From Gammaproteobacteria bacterium (GTDB lineage Bacteria > Pseudomonadota > Gammaproteobacteria > Ga0077554 > Ga007554), in assembly GCA_021731145.1 (NCBI GenBank), contig JAKFXX010000016.1, forward strand, positions 1-62,151: a DNA stretch of 62,151 nt. The letters are read 5' to 3'. A program made the position numbers and the translations under genes. Under the pieces are notes generated by a model. That model saw only the letters and a list, made by a program, of their open reading frames with translations. It made no database searches and was not told the DNA's origin. Shown piece by piece: positions 46,374 through 55,405 of the stretch; positions within the stretch are counted from its first letter, which is position 1, and each line of letters begins with the position of its first letter.

Positions 46374-48929
46374 TTAATTCTTCAACAAATCCTTCAGCCG
46401 GTACAGCACCTCCAACGCTTGCTTTGGGCTGAGATTGTCTGGGTTGATCGTGTTCAGCTCATCCACCACGGGATGATCGGCTACGGGCGGGAAGAGTGAA
46501 ATCTGTTGTTCGGGCAAGGGCGTCGGGCGCTGGATGCTGCCGTTCTCCAGCTCTTTCAGCCGCCGTTTAGCCTGTTCGATGACGGTACGCGGCACGCCGG
46601 CCAGGGCGGCGACTTGCAGGCCGTAGCTCTGGTTGGCGGGGCCGTCTTTTACCGCGTGCAGGAACACGATGCTGTCGCCGTGCTCGACGGCGTCGAGGTG
46701 GGCGTTGGCGGTGCTGTCGATGCGGCTGGGTAATTCGGTGAGTTCGAAATAGTGGGTGGCGAACAGGGCGAAGGCGCGCACCTTGCGCGCCAGATGCTCG
46801 GCGCAGGCCCAGGCCAGTGATAGGCCGTCGAAGGTGCTGGTGCCGCGTCCGATCTCATCCATCAGTACCAGGCTGTGTTCGGTGGCGTTGTGCAGGATAT
46901 TGGCGGTTTCGGTCATTTCCACCATGAAGGTGGAGCGCCCGCCTGCCAAGTCATCCGAGGCGCCGATGCGGGTGAAGATGCGATCAATGGGTCCGAACAC
47001 GGCGCGGTTGGCGGGCACGAAGCTGCCGATGTGGGCGAGCAGGGTGATCAGCGCCGTCTGGCGCATGTAGGTGGATTTGCCGCCCATGTTGGGGCCGGTG
47101 ATGATGAGCATGCGCCGTGCGTCGTGCAGGTCGATGTCGTTAGGCACGAACGGGCCGTCCAGGGTCTGTTCCACCACCGGGTGGCGTCCGCCTTCGATGT
47201 GCAGCAGGGGCGTGTCCAGCAGTTCCGGCGGGCTGAGGTTCAATGTGTCGGCACGCTCGGCCAGGGTGGTCAGTACATCCACCTCGGCAAGCGCCGCTGC
47301 CGTGGCCTGTAGCTTCGGCAGATGGGGCAGCAGGTCGTCCAGCAACGCGTCGTAGAGCATCTTCTCTCTTGCCTGAGACCGGTCACGCGCGCTGAGCGCC
47401 TTATCCTCGAATGCTTTCAATTCCGGGGTGATGTAGCGCTCCGCCCCTTTCAGGGTTTGGCGGCGCTGGTAGTCGTCGGGCACGTGCTCGGATTGCGCGC
47501 GGGTGACCTCGATATAGTAGCCATGTACGCGGTTGTAGCTGACCTTGAGTGTGTTGATGCCGCTGCGTTGCCGCTCGCGGATCTCAAGACCAAGCAGATA
47601 CTGTCCGGCGTTTTCGCTCAAGCCCCGCAGCTCGTCCAGTTCGGCGTCAAAGCCGGGCGCGATCACACCGCCGTCGCGGATCAGCATCGGCGGTGCTTCG
47701 ATGATGGCGCGCTGCAACAGCGCGTGAATCTCAGGATGTGTGCTGATCTGATCACGCAGCGTATGCAGCAGCGGCGAGTCTTTGTCTTGCAATAGATTGT
47801 GCAGGTCGGGCAGCGCGCCCAGCGCCTCGCGTGTGTGCGCCAGATCGCGCGGACGCGCCGACTTGAGCGCCACGCGCGCCAGGATGCGTTCGATGTCGCC
47901 GATGCCGCGCAGTAGGGTATGGAGGGCGGTGTGGCTGTTGTCATCAAGCAGGGTGCTGATGCTGTGATAGCGCTGGCGCAATACGGCGTGATCGCGCAGT
48001 GGACGGTTGAGCCAGCGCCGCAACAAACGGCTGCCCATTGCCGTGGCGGTGTGGTCCATGACCCAGCTCAGGGTGTTGTCGTGACCGCCCAGCAGGTTGG
48101 TTTCCAGCTCCAGATTGCGGCGGCTGGCGGCGTCGAGCAGGATGGCGTCCTCGCGCCGTTCCACCCTGATGTCCTGGATATGCGGCAGCGCGGCGCGCTG
48201 TGTGTCACGCGCGTATTGGAGCAGGCAACCTGCCGCTGCAATCGCTGCAGGCAGACCTTCCGCGCCGAAGCCGGACAGGTCGCGCGTTCCCATCTGCGCT
48301 GTGAGCAGGCGCGTGGCGCTGTCTGTTGCGAAATACCACGGTGGCTGGTAGCGCACGCCACGGCGGCCTTCGAGCAGCGCGCGGCTGGCAGAGTCCTCGC
48401 TTACCAGCAGCTCGGCGGGTTTGATTCTCTCCAGTTCGTCAAGTGCGGCATTTTGTCCCTGCACTTCCAGGATGGTGAAGCGCCCGCTGGTGATGTCGAG
48501 CGTAGCGAGGCCGAATGTCTCGCCGCGCTGGTGCAGGGCGGCGAGCAGGTTGTCGCGGCGTTCATCGAGCAGCGCCTCGTCTGTGATGGTGCCGGGCGTG
48601 ACGATGCGCACCACCTTGCGCTCTACCGGCCCCTTGGAGGCCGCCGGATCGCCGATCTGTTCGCAGATCGCCACCGATTCGCCCAGCTTCACCAGCCGCG
48701 CCAGATAGCCATCTGCGGAGTGATAGGGCACGCCCGCCATGGCGATGGGTTCTCCCGCCGACTGGCCGCGCGTGGTGAGGGTGATGTCGAGCAGCCGCGC
48801 CGCCTTGCGCGCATCGTCGAAGAACAGCTCGTAAAAATCCCCCATGCGGTAGAACACCAGCATGTGGGGGTGTTCGCTCTTGATGCGCAGATACTGCTGC
48901 ATCATCGGCGTGTGGGCGGCGGTGTTCAT
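46374..48929 (-). CDS. mutS: DNA mismatch repair protein MutS
   Basis: MutS recognises mismatches and starts repair with MutL. The 851-residue protein has the mismatch-binding Phe-X-Glu region ([19 protein letters not shown]), the ABC ATPase Walker A in [15 protein letters not shown], Walker [17 protein letters not shown], and a C-terminal dimerisation tail ending [15 protein letters not shown]. Full length. suhB lies 15 bases upstream on the same strand. Confidence 0.98.
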   Translation of the reverse strand: MNTAAHTPMMQQYLRIKSEHPHMLVFYRMGDFYELFFDDARKAARLLDITLTTRGQSAGEPIAMAGVPYHSADGYLARLVKLGESVAICEQIGDPAASKGPVERKVVRIVTPGTITDEALLDERRDNLLAALHQRGETFGLATLDITSGRFTILEVQGQNAALDELERIKPAELLVSEDSASRALLEGRRGVRYQPPWYFATDSATRLLTAQMGTRDLSGFGAEGLPAAIAAAGCLLQYARDTQRAALPHIQDIRVERREDAILLDAASRRNLELETNLLGGHDNTLSWVMDHTATAMGSRLLRRWLNRPLRDHAVLRQRYHSISTLLDDNSHTALHTLLRGIGDIERILARVALKSARPRDLAHTREALGALPDLHNLLQDKDSPLLHTLRDQISTHPEIHALLQRAIIEAPPMLIRDGGVIAPGFDAELDELRGLSENAGQYLLGLEIRERQRSGINTLKVSYNRVHGYYIEVTRAQSEHVPDDYQRRQTLKGAERYITPELKAFEDKALSARDRSQAREKMLYDALLDDLLPHLPKLQATAAALAEVDVLTTLAERADTLNLSPPELLDTPLLHIEGGRHPVVEQTLDGPFVPNDIDLHDARRMLIITGPNMGGKSTYMRQTALITLLAHIGSFVPANRAVFGPIDRIFTRIGASDDLAGGRSTFMVEMTETANILHNATEHSLVLMDEIGRGTSTFDGLSLAWACAEHLARKVRAFALFATHYFELTELPSRIDSTANAHLDAVEHGDSIVFLHAVKDGPANQSYGLQVAALAGVPRTVIEQAKRRLKELENGSIQRPTPLPEQQISLFPPVADHPVVDELNTINPDNLSPKQALEVLYRLKDLLKN

Positions 48930-48944
48930 CCTGGCGAGGCGAGT

Positions 48945-49742
48945 TTACTTGGACAGATCCGGGGTCAAATGAGGCTGTATGGTTTTTAACATTTCCTGCA
49001 ACATTTTGGGATTCCCGGCGACTACATTGCCGGTCTGCATGAAATCCTGGCCACCCGAGAAGTCGTTGACGATGCCTCCGGCCTCCTGAATCAGCAGCGC
49101 ACCGGCGGCCATGTCCCACGGATTAAGGCCGATCTCCCAGAAGCCGTCGAGGCGGCCGGCTGCCACGTAGGCCAGGTCCAGCGCGGCGGAACCGGCGCGG
49201 CGAATGCCGGCAGTGGGTGGAATAAAGTCCTTGAACATACCGAGATAGGCATCAAGGTGCCGCAAATCCTTGAACGGAAAGCCGGTGCCGAGCAGCGCGC
49301 CTTCCAGCCCCTTGGCTTTGGTCACGCGCATGCGGCAGTTATTGAGCTGTGCTCCTTCGCCGCGTGAGGCGGTGAACAGCTCCTGGCGCATCGGGTCATA
49401 GACCACGGCCTGGGTCAGGATGCCTTTGTGCTGGAGCGCAATGGAAACCGCAAACTGGGGGAAGCCGTGCAGGTAGTTGGTGGTCCCGTCGAGCGGATCG
49501 ATGATCCACAGATATTCATCGCCATCGCGGCTGCCACCCTCTTCGGCGAGGATGCCATGGCTGGGGTAAGCCTTGCGCAGAATCTTGATGATTTCATTTT
49601 CGGCCTGGAGGTCTACCTCGCTGACGAAATCGTTGGGCGTTTTGGAGGTGACGGTCAGCGAGTCGAGCCGCCCGGCGGAGCGCGCGATAACGGTGCCTGC
49701 GGCCCTGGCCGCGCGTACCGCGATATTAAGCATGGGATGCAT
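48945..49742 (-). CDS. suhB: Inositol-1-monophosphatase family protein SuhB
   Basis: The 265-residue product has the lithium-sensitive phosphatase motifs LAEEGGSRDG, WIIDPLDGTTNYLHGFP and the late WDMAAGALLIQEAGG. In enterobacteria SuhB also works in rRNA antitermination with the Nus factors. It is divergent from trmJ, which is a common gammaproteobacterial arrangement. Confidence 0.95.
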   Translation of the reverse strand: MHPMLNIAVRAARAAGTVIARSAGRLDSLTVTSKTPNDFVSEVDLQAENEIIKILRKAYPSHGILAEEGGSRDGDEYLWIIDPLDGTTNYLHGFPQFAVSIALQHKGILTQAVVYDPMRQELFTASRGEGAQLNNCRMRVTKAKGLEGALLGTGFPFKDLRHLDAYLGMFKDFIPPTAGIRRAGSAALDLAYVAAGRLDGFWEIGLNPWDMAAGALLIQEAGGIVNDFSGGQDFMQTGNVVAGNPKMLQEMLKTIQPHLTPDLSK

Positions 49743-49852
49743 GATGGAAGTCCCGGGATTGGCGTATATAGATAGTAATTAGCGATTAATTCAACTCAGT
49801 AGGATATCACAAATGTTAATATCGCTTCCTTGTCCCTATTTGATTAACAGGC

Positions 49853-50590
49853 ATGCTGGCGAATATTAGAGTTGTTTTAGTCAATACCACCCACCCCGGA
49901 AATATCGGCGCCGCAGCGCGGGCCATGAAAACCATGCGTCTGGAAAAGCTGTATCTGGTGCAGCCGGAGAAATTTCCCTGTGCCGAAGCCACCGCGCGCG
50001 CCTCGGGGGCCGATGATATTCTGGCGGCGGCGCACGTGTGTGATTCGCTGGACGCCGCGCTGGCAGGTTGCAGTCTGGTATTCGGTGCCAGCGCCCGGTT
50101 GCGGACGATTGCGTGGCCTCAAGTCGGCCCCCGCGAATGTGCCCAACTGGCGGTGGCGGAGAGCGCAAGCGGCGAAGTGGCCTTGGTATTTGGCCGTGAA
50201 GATTCCGGATTGACCAACGCCGAGCTGGAACGCTGCCACTATCTGATGCATATTCCCAGTAATCCCGCCTATTCCTCGCTTAATCTGGCAGCAGCGGTGC
50301 AAGTGATGGCCTATGAGGTCATGATGGCGTATGACATGGGTGCGGTGGGTGATGCAAGCCTTGTCCGCGTCCCGGGTGAGTACATGGAGCGTGTCACAGC
50401 GGATGAAATGGCGCAGTTTTATGAGCATTTGCGGCAAACAATGATCGACATCGAATTTTTCGACCCCGCCAAGCCGCGCCGCTTGATGCGCCGCATGCAC
50501 CGCATGTTTAACCGCATCCAGCTCGACAGGAATGAGTACAACATACTGCGTGGCATTTTGACGGCGGTGCAGAAAAAACATTCGAAATAG
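49853..50590 (+). CDS. trmJ: tRNA (cytidine/uridine-2'-O)-methyltransferase TrmJ
   Basis: A 245-residue SPOUT-class methyltransferase for position 32 of tRNA. Signs are VVLVNTTHPGNIGAAARAMKTM, ALVFGREDSGLTNAELERCHY, and IPSNPAYSSLNLAAAVQVMAYE forming the trefoil knot. The iscR-iscS genes that often follow are absent; a defence island begins instead. Confidence 0.95.
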   Translation: MLANIRVVLVNTTHPGNIGAAARAMKTMRLEKLYLVQPEKFPCAEATARASGADDILAAAHVCDSLDAALAGCSLVFGASARLRTIAWPQVGPRECAQLAVAESASGEVALVFGREDSGLTNAELERCHYLMHIPSNPAYSSLNLAAAVQVMAYEVMMAYDMGAVGDASLVRVPGEYMERVTADEMAQFYEHLRQTMIDIEFFDPAKPRRLMRRMHRMFNRIQLDRNEYNILRGILTAVQKKHSK

Positions 50591-50866
50591 CGTTTCTCCT
50601 GAAAACGGCGATTCACCGCAGGGGGCGCGGAGAATGCAGGGGAAAAACAATGCCTTGGCAAGATTCGCCAAATCACCCGCCGGGTGGGTGCGCATATTAT
50701 GCTAGCCCCCCTGAATTTCTTTGCGTCCTCAACGAGTCTGCCCAGGACGGCATTAGCGTACTGGAGCAGGCTTTAAAAAAATCAGGTTGGCGAGGTCCGT
50801 ACCAAACAGGGGCGCAACGCATTGACAAGCTTTTTAATCGCAAGCGCTCCACAAACCCCAACCTAT
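50591..50866. other. Junction between trmJ and the IS66/RhuM remnant
   Basis: About 275 bases without a gene. The part near 50837-50850 (TCGCAAGCGCTCC) could be an eroded IS66-type terminal repeat, judged only by its GCGCTT-like end. No target duplication is visible. Confidence 0.35.
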
Positions 50867-51274
50867 TCAGGTTGTCATTTCGTTGGTTAAATCCAGCGTA
50901 TGCAAATTCCACGGCAACAGGGCCTCAACTTCTTCCACCGTCTTGGCGGCGGGCAAGTCACGCATGACGCGGCGCAACCAGGTGTATGGCTGATTGACAT
51001 CTGTGGCAGCTATTCGAAAATTTCGAATAACTGCATCTTCCTCCAGCTCACTGTCGGCAAACACCTTTTTCAGGTGGTAATTGATAGTATGGGTTTCAAC
51101 GTCATAGAGCAGCCCCGTCATCTTCTGGGTGAGCCAGACGTTTTCATCAGCGTAAATCGCTTCGACGCCGCCATGGCCGCTGGCCGCGACAAAGGTCAGA
51201 TATTCAGCCGCTGATGAACGGACAGGTGAGACCTCATTTTTCTTGGGAACTTGCGGTTGCTTATTCTTGCTCAT
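50867..51274 (-). pseudogene. RhuM N-terminus fused to an IS66 transposase C-terminus
   Basis: Residues 1-93 match RhuM-family proteins (SAAEYLTFVAASGHGGVEAI, ENVWLTQKMTGLLYDVETHT, INYHLKKVFADSELEEDAVI, RNFRIAATD). The rest, VNQPYTWLRRVMRDLPAAKT and VEEVEALLPWNL, is the C-terminal signature of IS66 TnpC transposases. The join is in frame and gives a 135-residue chimera. It probably arose by IS66 insertion followed by deletion. It overlaps the DUF1016 fragment upstream by 14 bases. Confidence 0.8.
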
Positions 51275-51707
51275 TCAAACCCCCCTCTTCCGGGAGATCT
51301 TGTGTGGCATAGCTTTGGGCCGCTTCGTGCATATACCACTCCCGCGCGCGGCCATCGTCCACGCGCAGCAACAGACGGTAGTGCGTCCAGCTCAATTCGG
51401 AACGCAGTGCGTTCCAATTCGGGAAGGCCAGGAAAAATGCCCGCATATTGCGCAAGTTGCGTTCGTCAAAGCCCTTACCGAATTCGTGGCTGAGCGTTTG
51501 GGCCAGTTGCGGCAGCAGTTTGGCACCGTATTCGGCGCGTGCTTGCCCGCCCTGCTCGAACTCGACAATGTGGCGGCCGACTTCCCAGCAGGTTTGCACC
51601 TGCACCATATCCACAGCGCGCAACACCTGCTGTCGGCCTTGCAGGATCAACTCACGCAGAGCAGATAACAAGGGTTGCGGGAGGGTGGACTGAGCAGGGG
51701 TGTTCAT
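51261..51707 (-). pseudogene. DUF1016 (YhcG) N-terminal fragment
   Basis: The 148-residue frame carries the DUF1016 N-terminal domain (VQTCWEVGRHIVEFEQGGQA, LAQTLSHEFGKGFDERNLRN, LSWTHYRLLLRV and REWYMHEAA), then ends in an unrelated tail before the PD-(D/E)XK nuclease domain. A complete homologue is at 55398-56522. The fragment would lack catalysis. Its start overlaps the stop of the RhuM fragment upstream. Confidence 0.75.
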
Positions 51708-51826
51708 GTTTGGCGCTCCAAAGTGGGCGTTTCATCATTAGCAGAGCATGGTTCACCTGCATGACCGGTAAAGATCAGGAACTCGGCGGCGCTGTTGCGG
51801 ATCAGCTTGTTGCTGCTATCCGTCAT
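51704..51826 (-). pseudogene. 40-codon RhuM N-terminal fragment
   Basis: The ATG overlaps the ATPase stop as ATGA. The frame SSNKLIRNSAAEFLIFTGHA followed by GEP is the typical opening of RhuM-family proteins, but the winged-helix part is missing and a short tail (NDETPTLERQT) follows. The stop overlaps the next ATG, so translation could couple through it. Confidence 0.7.
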
Positions 51827-54030
51827 GGTGCAGCTCCTGTGATTCCCTCGGCTAAGCTACCGACCTCCTTGTAAAGATTGATAAGGTGGTCAATCGTAAG
51901 GTCAAGGATTGGCTCATACATGAATGAATTGAGGTGAATGTTCGAGCTGACAGTGATACTCACCTTTTCCAGTGTGCGCATCTCCGGGGCTGTCGGAGCC
52001 AGGGATGCGAATTCCTTCATTAAATTACCGAATTGATTGCAGGACTGGCACCAGTAGTCCTCTTCGTTTTTGAGATGTCGAATTTTTTCGGTAATAAGAA
52101 TTTCGGCTTGCAGGCGTATTGCTATGGACAGTAGGATCTTGTCTTCCAGATTCAAGCCATCATGTGTTGTTTGAGCACCGAGTCCATTGGCTTTATTGAA
52201 CAATAGGGCTTTCACTGATTGGGTGTTACTGGTGTCGTAACTTGTGCCAAAAAGCCGATTGTAAATGTCCAGATAGTTTCCAACAGTGATTTTATCGGTG
52301 TCCCTCTTCCAGTGCAGCAAGCTGGTGAGCTTCAAGTAATCTGAATCTGCCTCGCCTCTTGTGTATTCGATCAGATTCCGGGTGAACGGGATGGTGGCGC
52401 AAAGAATGCCGTCATCGGTGGATACCCTGTCTTTCAATTTCCCGATGAAATAATTTTTGACGCCGTCTGCCTTTTCGAGAGCGATGGAGCCCACGCTCTT
52501 GTTGGCCATGAGGCATCTGCTGTAGGGGACAAAGTTATTGTTGAGCGTTCTGAAGAAATCAAAGTTGTGAGTCAGGATGATTTGGTGGAAATTATCTATT
52601 TTGCTGATGTCATCTAAGTACTGGACGATTGCGTGCTTGTTCTTGTAGTCGAAGGAATCGGCAACATCATCGATGATGAAAAGTGTTTCCTGGTTGGCCA
52701 ACTTTCGAGATTCCACCTCAAAAATAAAGTTTAGAAGATAGAGCGCACGTTTTTCGCCTTGGCTTAGGGTTTTGATTTCAGATCGTGACCATTCGACGGT
52801 GTCGTTGCCATCGCTGAAGGTAAACTTAAGCTTGGCTGTGGCTGTGGCTTTGCCGAGTGCAGCCTGTGCTTGATTGGCAACAGAAAGAGAAAATGGCATA
52901 TCCACGAACCGGTCATTAAAAAGATCGACAGCCATGGTCCATCTGGGGGCAGCCTGTGCAGAATCGGCTTCAATGCGCTCGATTTCGTCTTTGCTTGAGG
53001 TATACGACTCCAAGTAAGCCGCTGCATCCGTGTTGTTCTGGATGTAGTAAGTCCAGAGGTCCTTGCGAAATTGATCCTGGTTTTCTGGTTTGAGTTTTTC
53101 AAGAAGAAATTCAATATGAGTCGATGAAAGGTTTTCAATGAGATCGGTCAGGGCCTGAGTTTGGGCGTTTTTAGCGAGACTATCGCGCAGCTTTTTAAGC
53201 ATTTCATCGCCATCAATGCTCGCATGGATAGCTTGTAGTTTTTGATCCAATTCCGCCTTGTCGATGGAAGAGTGCTCGCCTCGCATGTGGACGCGGTGGC
53301 CACCAGCAAAGAACCCTTGTTTGTCCAGCGCTGAAAATGATGTTTCTGCCTTCGCTGGATTAAAAACACCTTTCTGGTAAATCGTTCCCGCCTGATTGAA
53401 AAGCTCTTGGTAGCGCTCGTTGAATTCGCTCGCCTTTGCTATGAATTCCCGGCTTTTTAGAACTTCAATAGCTTTGGGGTCGAAAATGGTCGCATATTCA
53501 TAAGGACTTAGGTCATCCTCAATAGTGGTTTCTTTGATTGTTCCAATGCAGGCAGGAAAGGCTGTCACATGCCAGTCGTCGAGAACTCTTTGTTCAACAT
53601 CGTTCTTTTTTATTTTTGATGATTTTTGAAGTGAGCCGATGAATTTGTTTTTCAGTTTGTCGAGATCAACAAGCAGTTCATCGTATCTGGCCTTGTTTCC
53701 AGGATTGACAAGAATATTTGTGATGGCTGGGTTATCGGAGCTGATGTCAATTTCTGCCTTGAGGACATAAATCATCTCTTTTGAGATAGCGGTTCCGTCC
53801 GATTCGACCACATGCGTGGCGGTGCGGTTGTAGCGCTCTTCTCTTGGTTTTTCGTCTTTAGCAAGCGCCTCAAAGACCTTGGCGAAGGAAGACTTCATTA
53901 GCCCATTGGGCGCGTAGATGGCATATGCCTTGGCCATTGGTCTGGTCGGCTGGTTAGAACCGAAATCGAATTCGTGATCCAAAGACTGGATGCCGTAGCA
54001 GTTTTGGAAGCTGACTTTGAGCCTGTTCAT
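51823..54030 (-). CDS. Large ABC/SMC-type ATPase of the type I RM locus (AAA_13-like)
   Basis: A 735-residue protein with a split ABC ATPase. The P-loop position reads A40-PNGLM-K46-S-S, so both Walker A glycines are replaced; then a coiled region (about 100-370), a signature LSQGE at 422-426, Walker B FIIDD at 451-455 followed by ADSFD, and an H-loop His488 (ILTHNFDFF). The C-terminal domain (about 510-735) has RNLIE at 551-555, His573, and a CQSC pair at 661-664. It lies directly after hsdS with an ATGA overlap. In E. coli prr, the tRNA anticodon nuclease PrrC lies beside hsdS and shares this ATPase class; whether this protein is a nuclease is inference. Confidence 0.85.
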   Translation of the reverse strand: MNRLKVSFQNCYGIQSLDHEFDFGSNQPTRPMAKAYAIYAPNGLMKSSFAKVFEALAKDEKPREERYNRTATHVVESDGTAISKEMIYVLKAEIDISSDNPAITNILVNPGNKARYDELLVDLDKLKNKFIGSLQKSSKIKKNDVEQRVLDDWHVTAFPACIGTIKETTIEDDLSPYEYATIFDPKAIEVLKSREFIAKASEFNERYQELFNQAGTIYQKGVFNPAKAETSFSALDKQGFFAGGHRVHMRGEHSSIDKAELDQKLQAIHASIDGDEMLKKLRDSLAKNAQTQALTDLIENLSSTHIEFLLEKLKPENQDQFRKDLWTYYIQNNTDAAAYLESYTSSKDEIERIEADSAQAAPRWTMAVDLFNDRFVDMPFSLSVANQAQAALGKATATAKLKFTFSDGNDTVEWSRSEIKTLSQGEKRALYLLNFIFEVESRKLANQETLFIIDDVADSFDYKNKHAIVQYLDDISKIDNFHQIILTHNFDFFRTLNNNFVPYSRCLMANKSVGSIALEKADGVKNYFIGKLKDRVSTDDGILCATIPFTRNLIEYTRGEADSDYLKLTSLLHWKRDTDKITVGNYLDIYNRLFGTSYDTSNTQSVKALLFNKANGLGAQTTHDGLNLEDKILLSIAIRLQAEILITEKIRHLKNEEDYWCQSCNQFGNLMKEFASLAPTAPEMRTLEKVSITVSSNIHLNSFMYEPILDLTIDHLINLYKEVGSLAEGITGAAP

Positions 54031-55316
54031 AATGCACCTCCCAACAGCTTAGCCTCAGCATGAGTTTGAACGATTCTCTTTTCGTGCCTTTCGAGTGTTT
54101 CGTGGTTCACTGCTTTGATCTTTAAGGACACGCGCGACAAATCCAGCTCGCCCTTGAACGCCTGCTGGCTCAGCGCGCCGTAGAGGGCTTCCAGATCGGC
54201 GAGGCTGTGCTGGTAGCGGGATTTAATGCCTTCGACCTTTTCGACGATGGCAGCGAATTGGTTCTGGCTATTGATCGGCGGAATAACCGTGGGAAAGTTC
54301 TTTAGTTGGGTGGAATTTATCGATGCTATTCCCGTCGTCTGCTTGGCCGACTTCATGAAATAGGCTTTCCCATAACGCGAGGCGATGAGTGCGCTCAAGT
54401 AGTAGGGATTGACTTCTGATTGGTCGTTGATTCGGACTCGGAAAATATGATTTTGGTGAATACAGTTTGGTATTTGGCCCTCCCAAACAGAACCTCGACC
54501 GAGTTTGTCAGGATCGCCGCCCTCCGTTAGCAGGAGATCGCCTCGCACAAGCTGATATTGGGCAACCTCTTTTTTGGTGACCGCGATTGTTTTTACTTCA
54601 TCAAAAACAAAGTGACCATCTTGAACATTTGCAACACGCATATACGGAACATTGATCAACTCCTCGGAGGCATATTTTTTCCCCTTTGTGACGCCGGAGA
54701 CCACTTCGGTATACAGAGCCAATCTAGCAACTGGCCATCGAGAGTAAGTCTGATCACGGAAGCCAAACATCTCCAGAAACACGCTTTTGAGCAGGTCGTC
54801 GAGTTGTTGCAGGTGTTGTTTGCGTTGGGCGATCAGCCCTTCCACTTTGCCGAGCAGATGGGCAATGCGGATTTGGTCGTCGAGTGGAGGGAATGCAATC
54901 TCAAGCTTGTATAGCTCATCTTGAGTAATTCCCTTGACCGTTGCCCCAGAACCTTTTCTGATAATTTCGTCCTTCAGGGACAAAACGGCATGCAACAAAA
55001 ATCGCGCATCCAATGGCACGTTGGGAACTAAAGCGCGCAAGTCTTGATTGATAGCCAAATCGATTTCGTTGATCGCAGCTTTCCCCAAAGACATTCTTGT
55101 GGGGATAATCACATGACCTTTCGGTATTAGATTCGCTGCGCTATTTTTGAGGCCTTCTTGGCTGATGAAATCTTGAGTCGCAGATAGTGCGGTGGACGTA
55201 AAGTCTTTAACGGTCGCCCACGGAATATTGCCATTCCAGTATTCGACAACTTGTTTTGAAGGCGTGCCACCACCTTTGAATGTAATGATGTCGCGCAGCG
55301 ATTTGAAGGAAATCAT
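54027..55316 (-). CDS. hsdS: Type I restriction-modification specificity subunit
   Basis: HsdS determines the bipartite DNA target of the methylase and nuclease. The 429-residue product has two target-recognition domains, each followed by a conserved helix (DDQIRIAHLLGKVEGLIAQR near 135-155 and NQFAAIVEKVEGIKSRYQHS near 350-370). The last about 20 residues (VNHETLERHEKRIVQTH) look like a translated dispersed repeat. The start overlaps the stop of an hsdM remnant, and the stop overlaps the ATPase gene. Confidence 0.93.
   Translation of the reverse strand: MISFKSLRDIITFKGGGTPSKQVVEYWNGNIPWATVKDFTSTALSATQDFISQEGLKNSAANLIPKGHVIIPTRMSLGKAAINEIDLAINQDLRALVPNVPLDARFLLHAVLSLKDEIIRKGSGATVKGITQDELYKLEIAFPPLDDQIRIAHLLGKVEGLIAQRKQHLQQLDDLLKSVFLEMFGFRDQTYSRWPVARLALYTEVVSGVTKGKKYASEELINVPYMRVANVQDGHFVFDEVKTIAVTKKEVAQYQLVRGDLLLTEGGDPDKLGRGSVWEGQIPNCIHQNHIFRVRINDQSEVNPYYLSALIASRYGKAYFMKSAKQTTGIASINSTQLKNFPTVIPPINSQNQFAAIVEKVEGIKSRYQHSLADLEALYGALSQQAFKGELDLSRVSLKIKAVNHETLERHEKRIVQTHAEAKLLGGAL
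54083..54112 (-). repeat. Dispersed repeat read into the hsdS C-terminus
   Basis: On the minus strand GTGAACCACGAAACACTCGA then AAGGCACGAAAA resembles the ACCACGAAATACACGAAA sequence at 55379-55401. It encodes the odd NHETLERHEK tail of HsdS. Confidence 0.5.
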
Positions 55317-55405
55317 CCCGCCATCCCCTTCAGCTCCAACAACTCGCGCACGATGCCGTTTTGCACATCCACCAAAACATTTTCGTGTATTTCGTGGTTA
55401 ACATT
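55313..55405 (-). pseudogene. Leftover 3' end of an hsdM gene
   Basis: A 30-codon frame ends VDVQNGIVRELLELKGMAG, homologous to the HsdM C-terminus at 56519 (KVQSGIVRELLALREMLP) but clearly different in DNA. Its stop overlaps the hsdS ATG (ATGA), as in ordinary hsdM-hsdS junctions. Its 5' part is the TTAACCACGAAA-type repeat. It shows that the DUF1016 gene was placed between hsdM and hsdS later. Confidence 0.75.
55379..55401 (-). repeat. Dispersed TTAACCACGAAATACACGAAA-type repeat
   Basis: Minus strand TTAACCACGAAATACACGAA lies at the junction between the DUF1016 stop and the hsdM remnant. Similar sequence is seen at 54083-54112 and, in part, at 39560-39570. Confidence 0.5.

Noticed and set aside
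54027-54112. Frameshift at the hsdS 3' end.
   Set aside because: The odd tail is in frame, ends with a stop overlapping the next ATG, and is explained by a repeat-derived extension.
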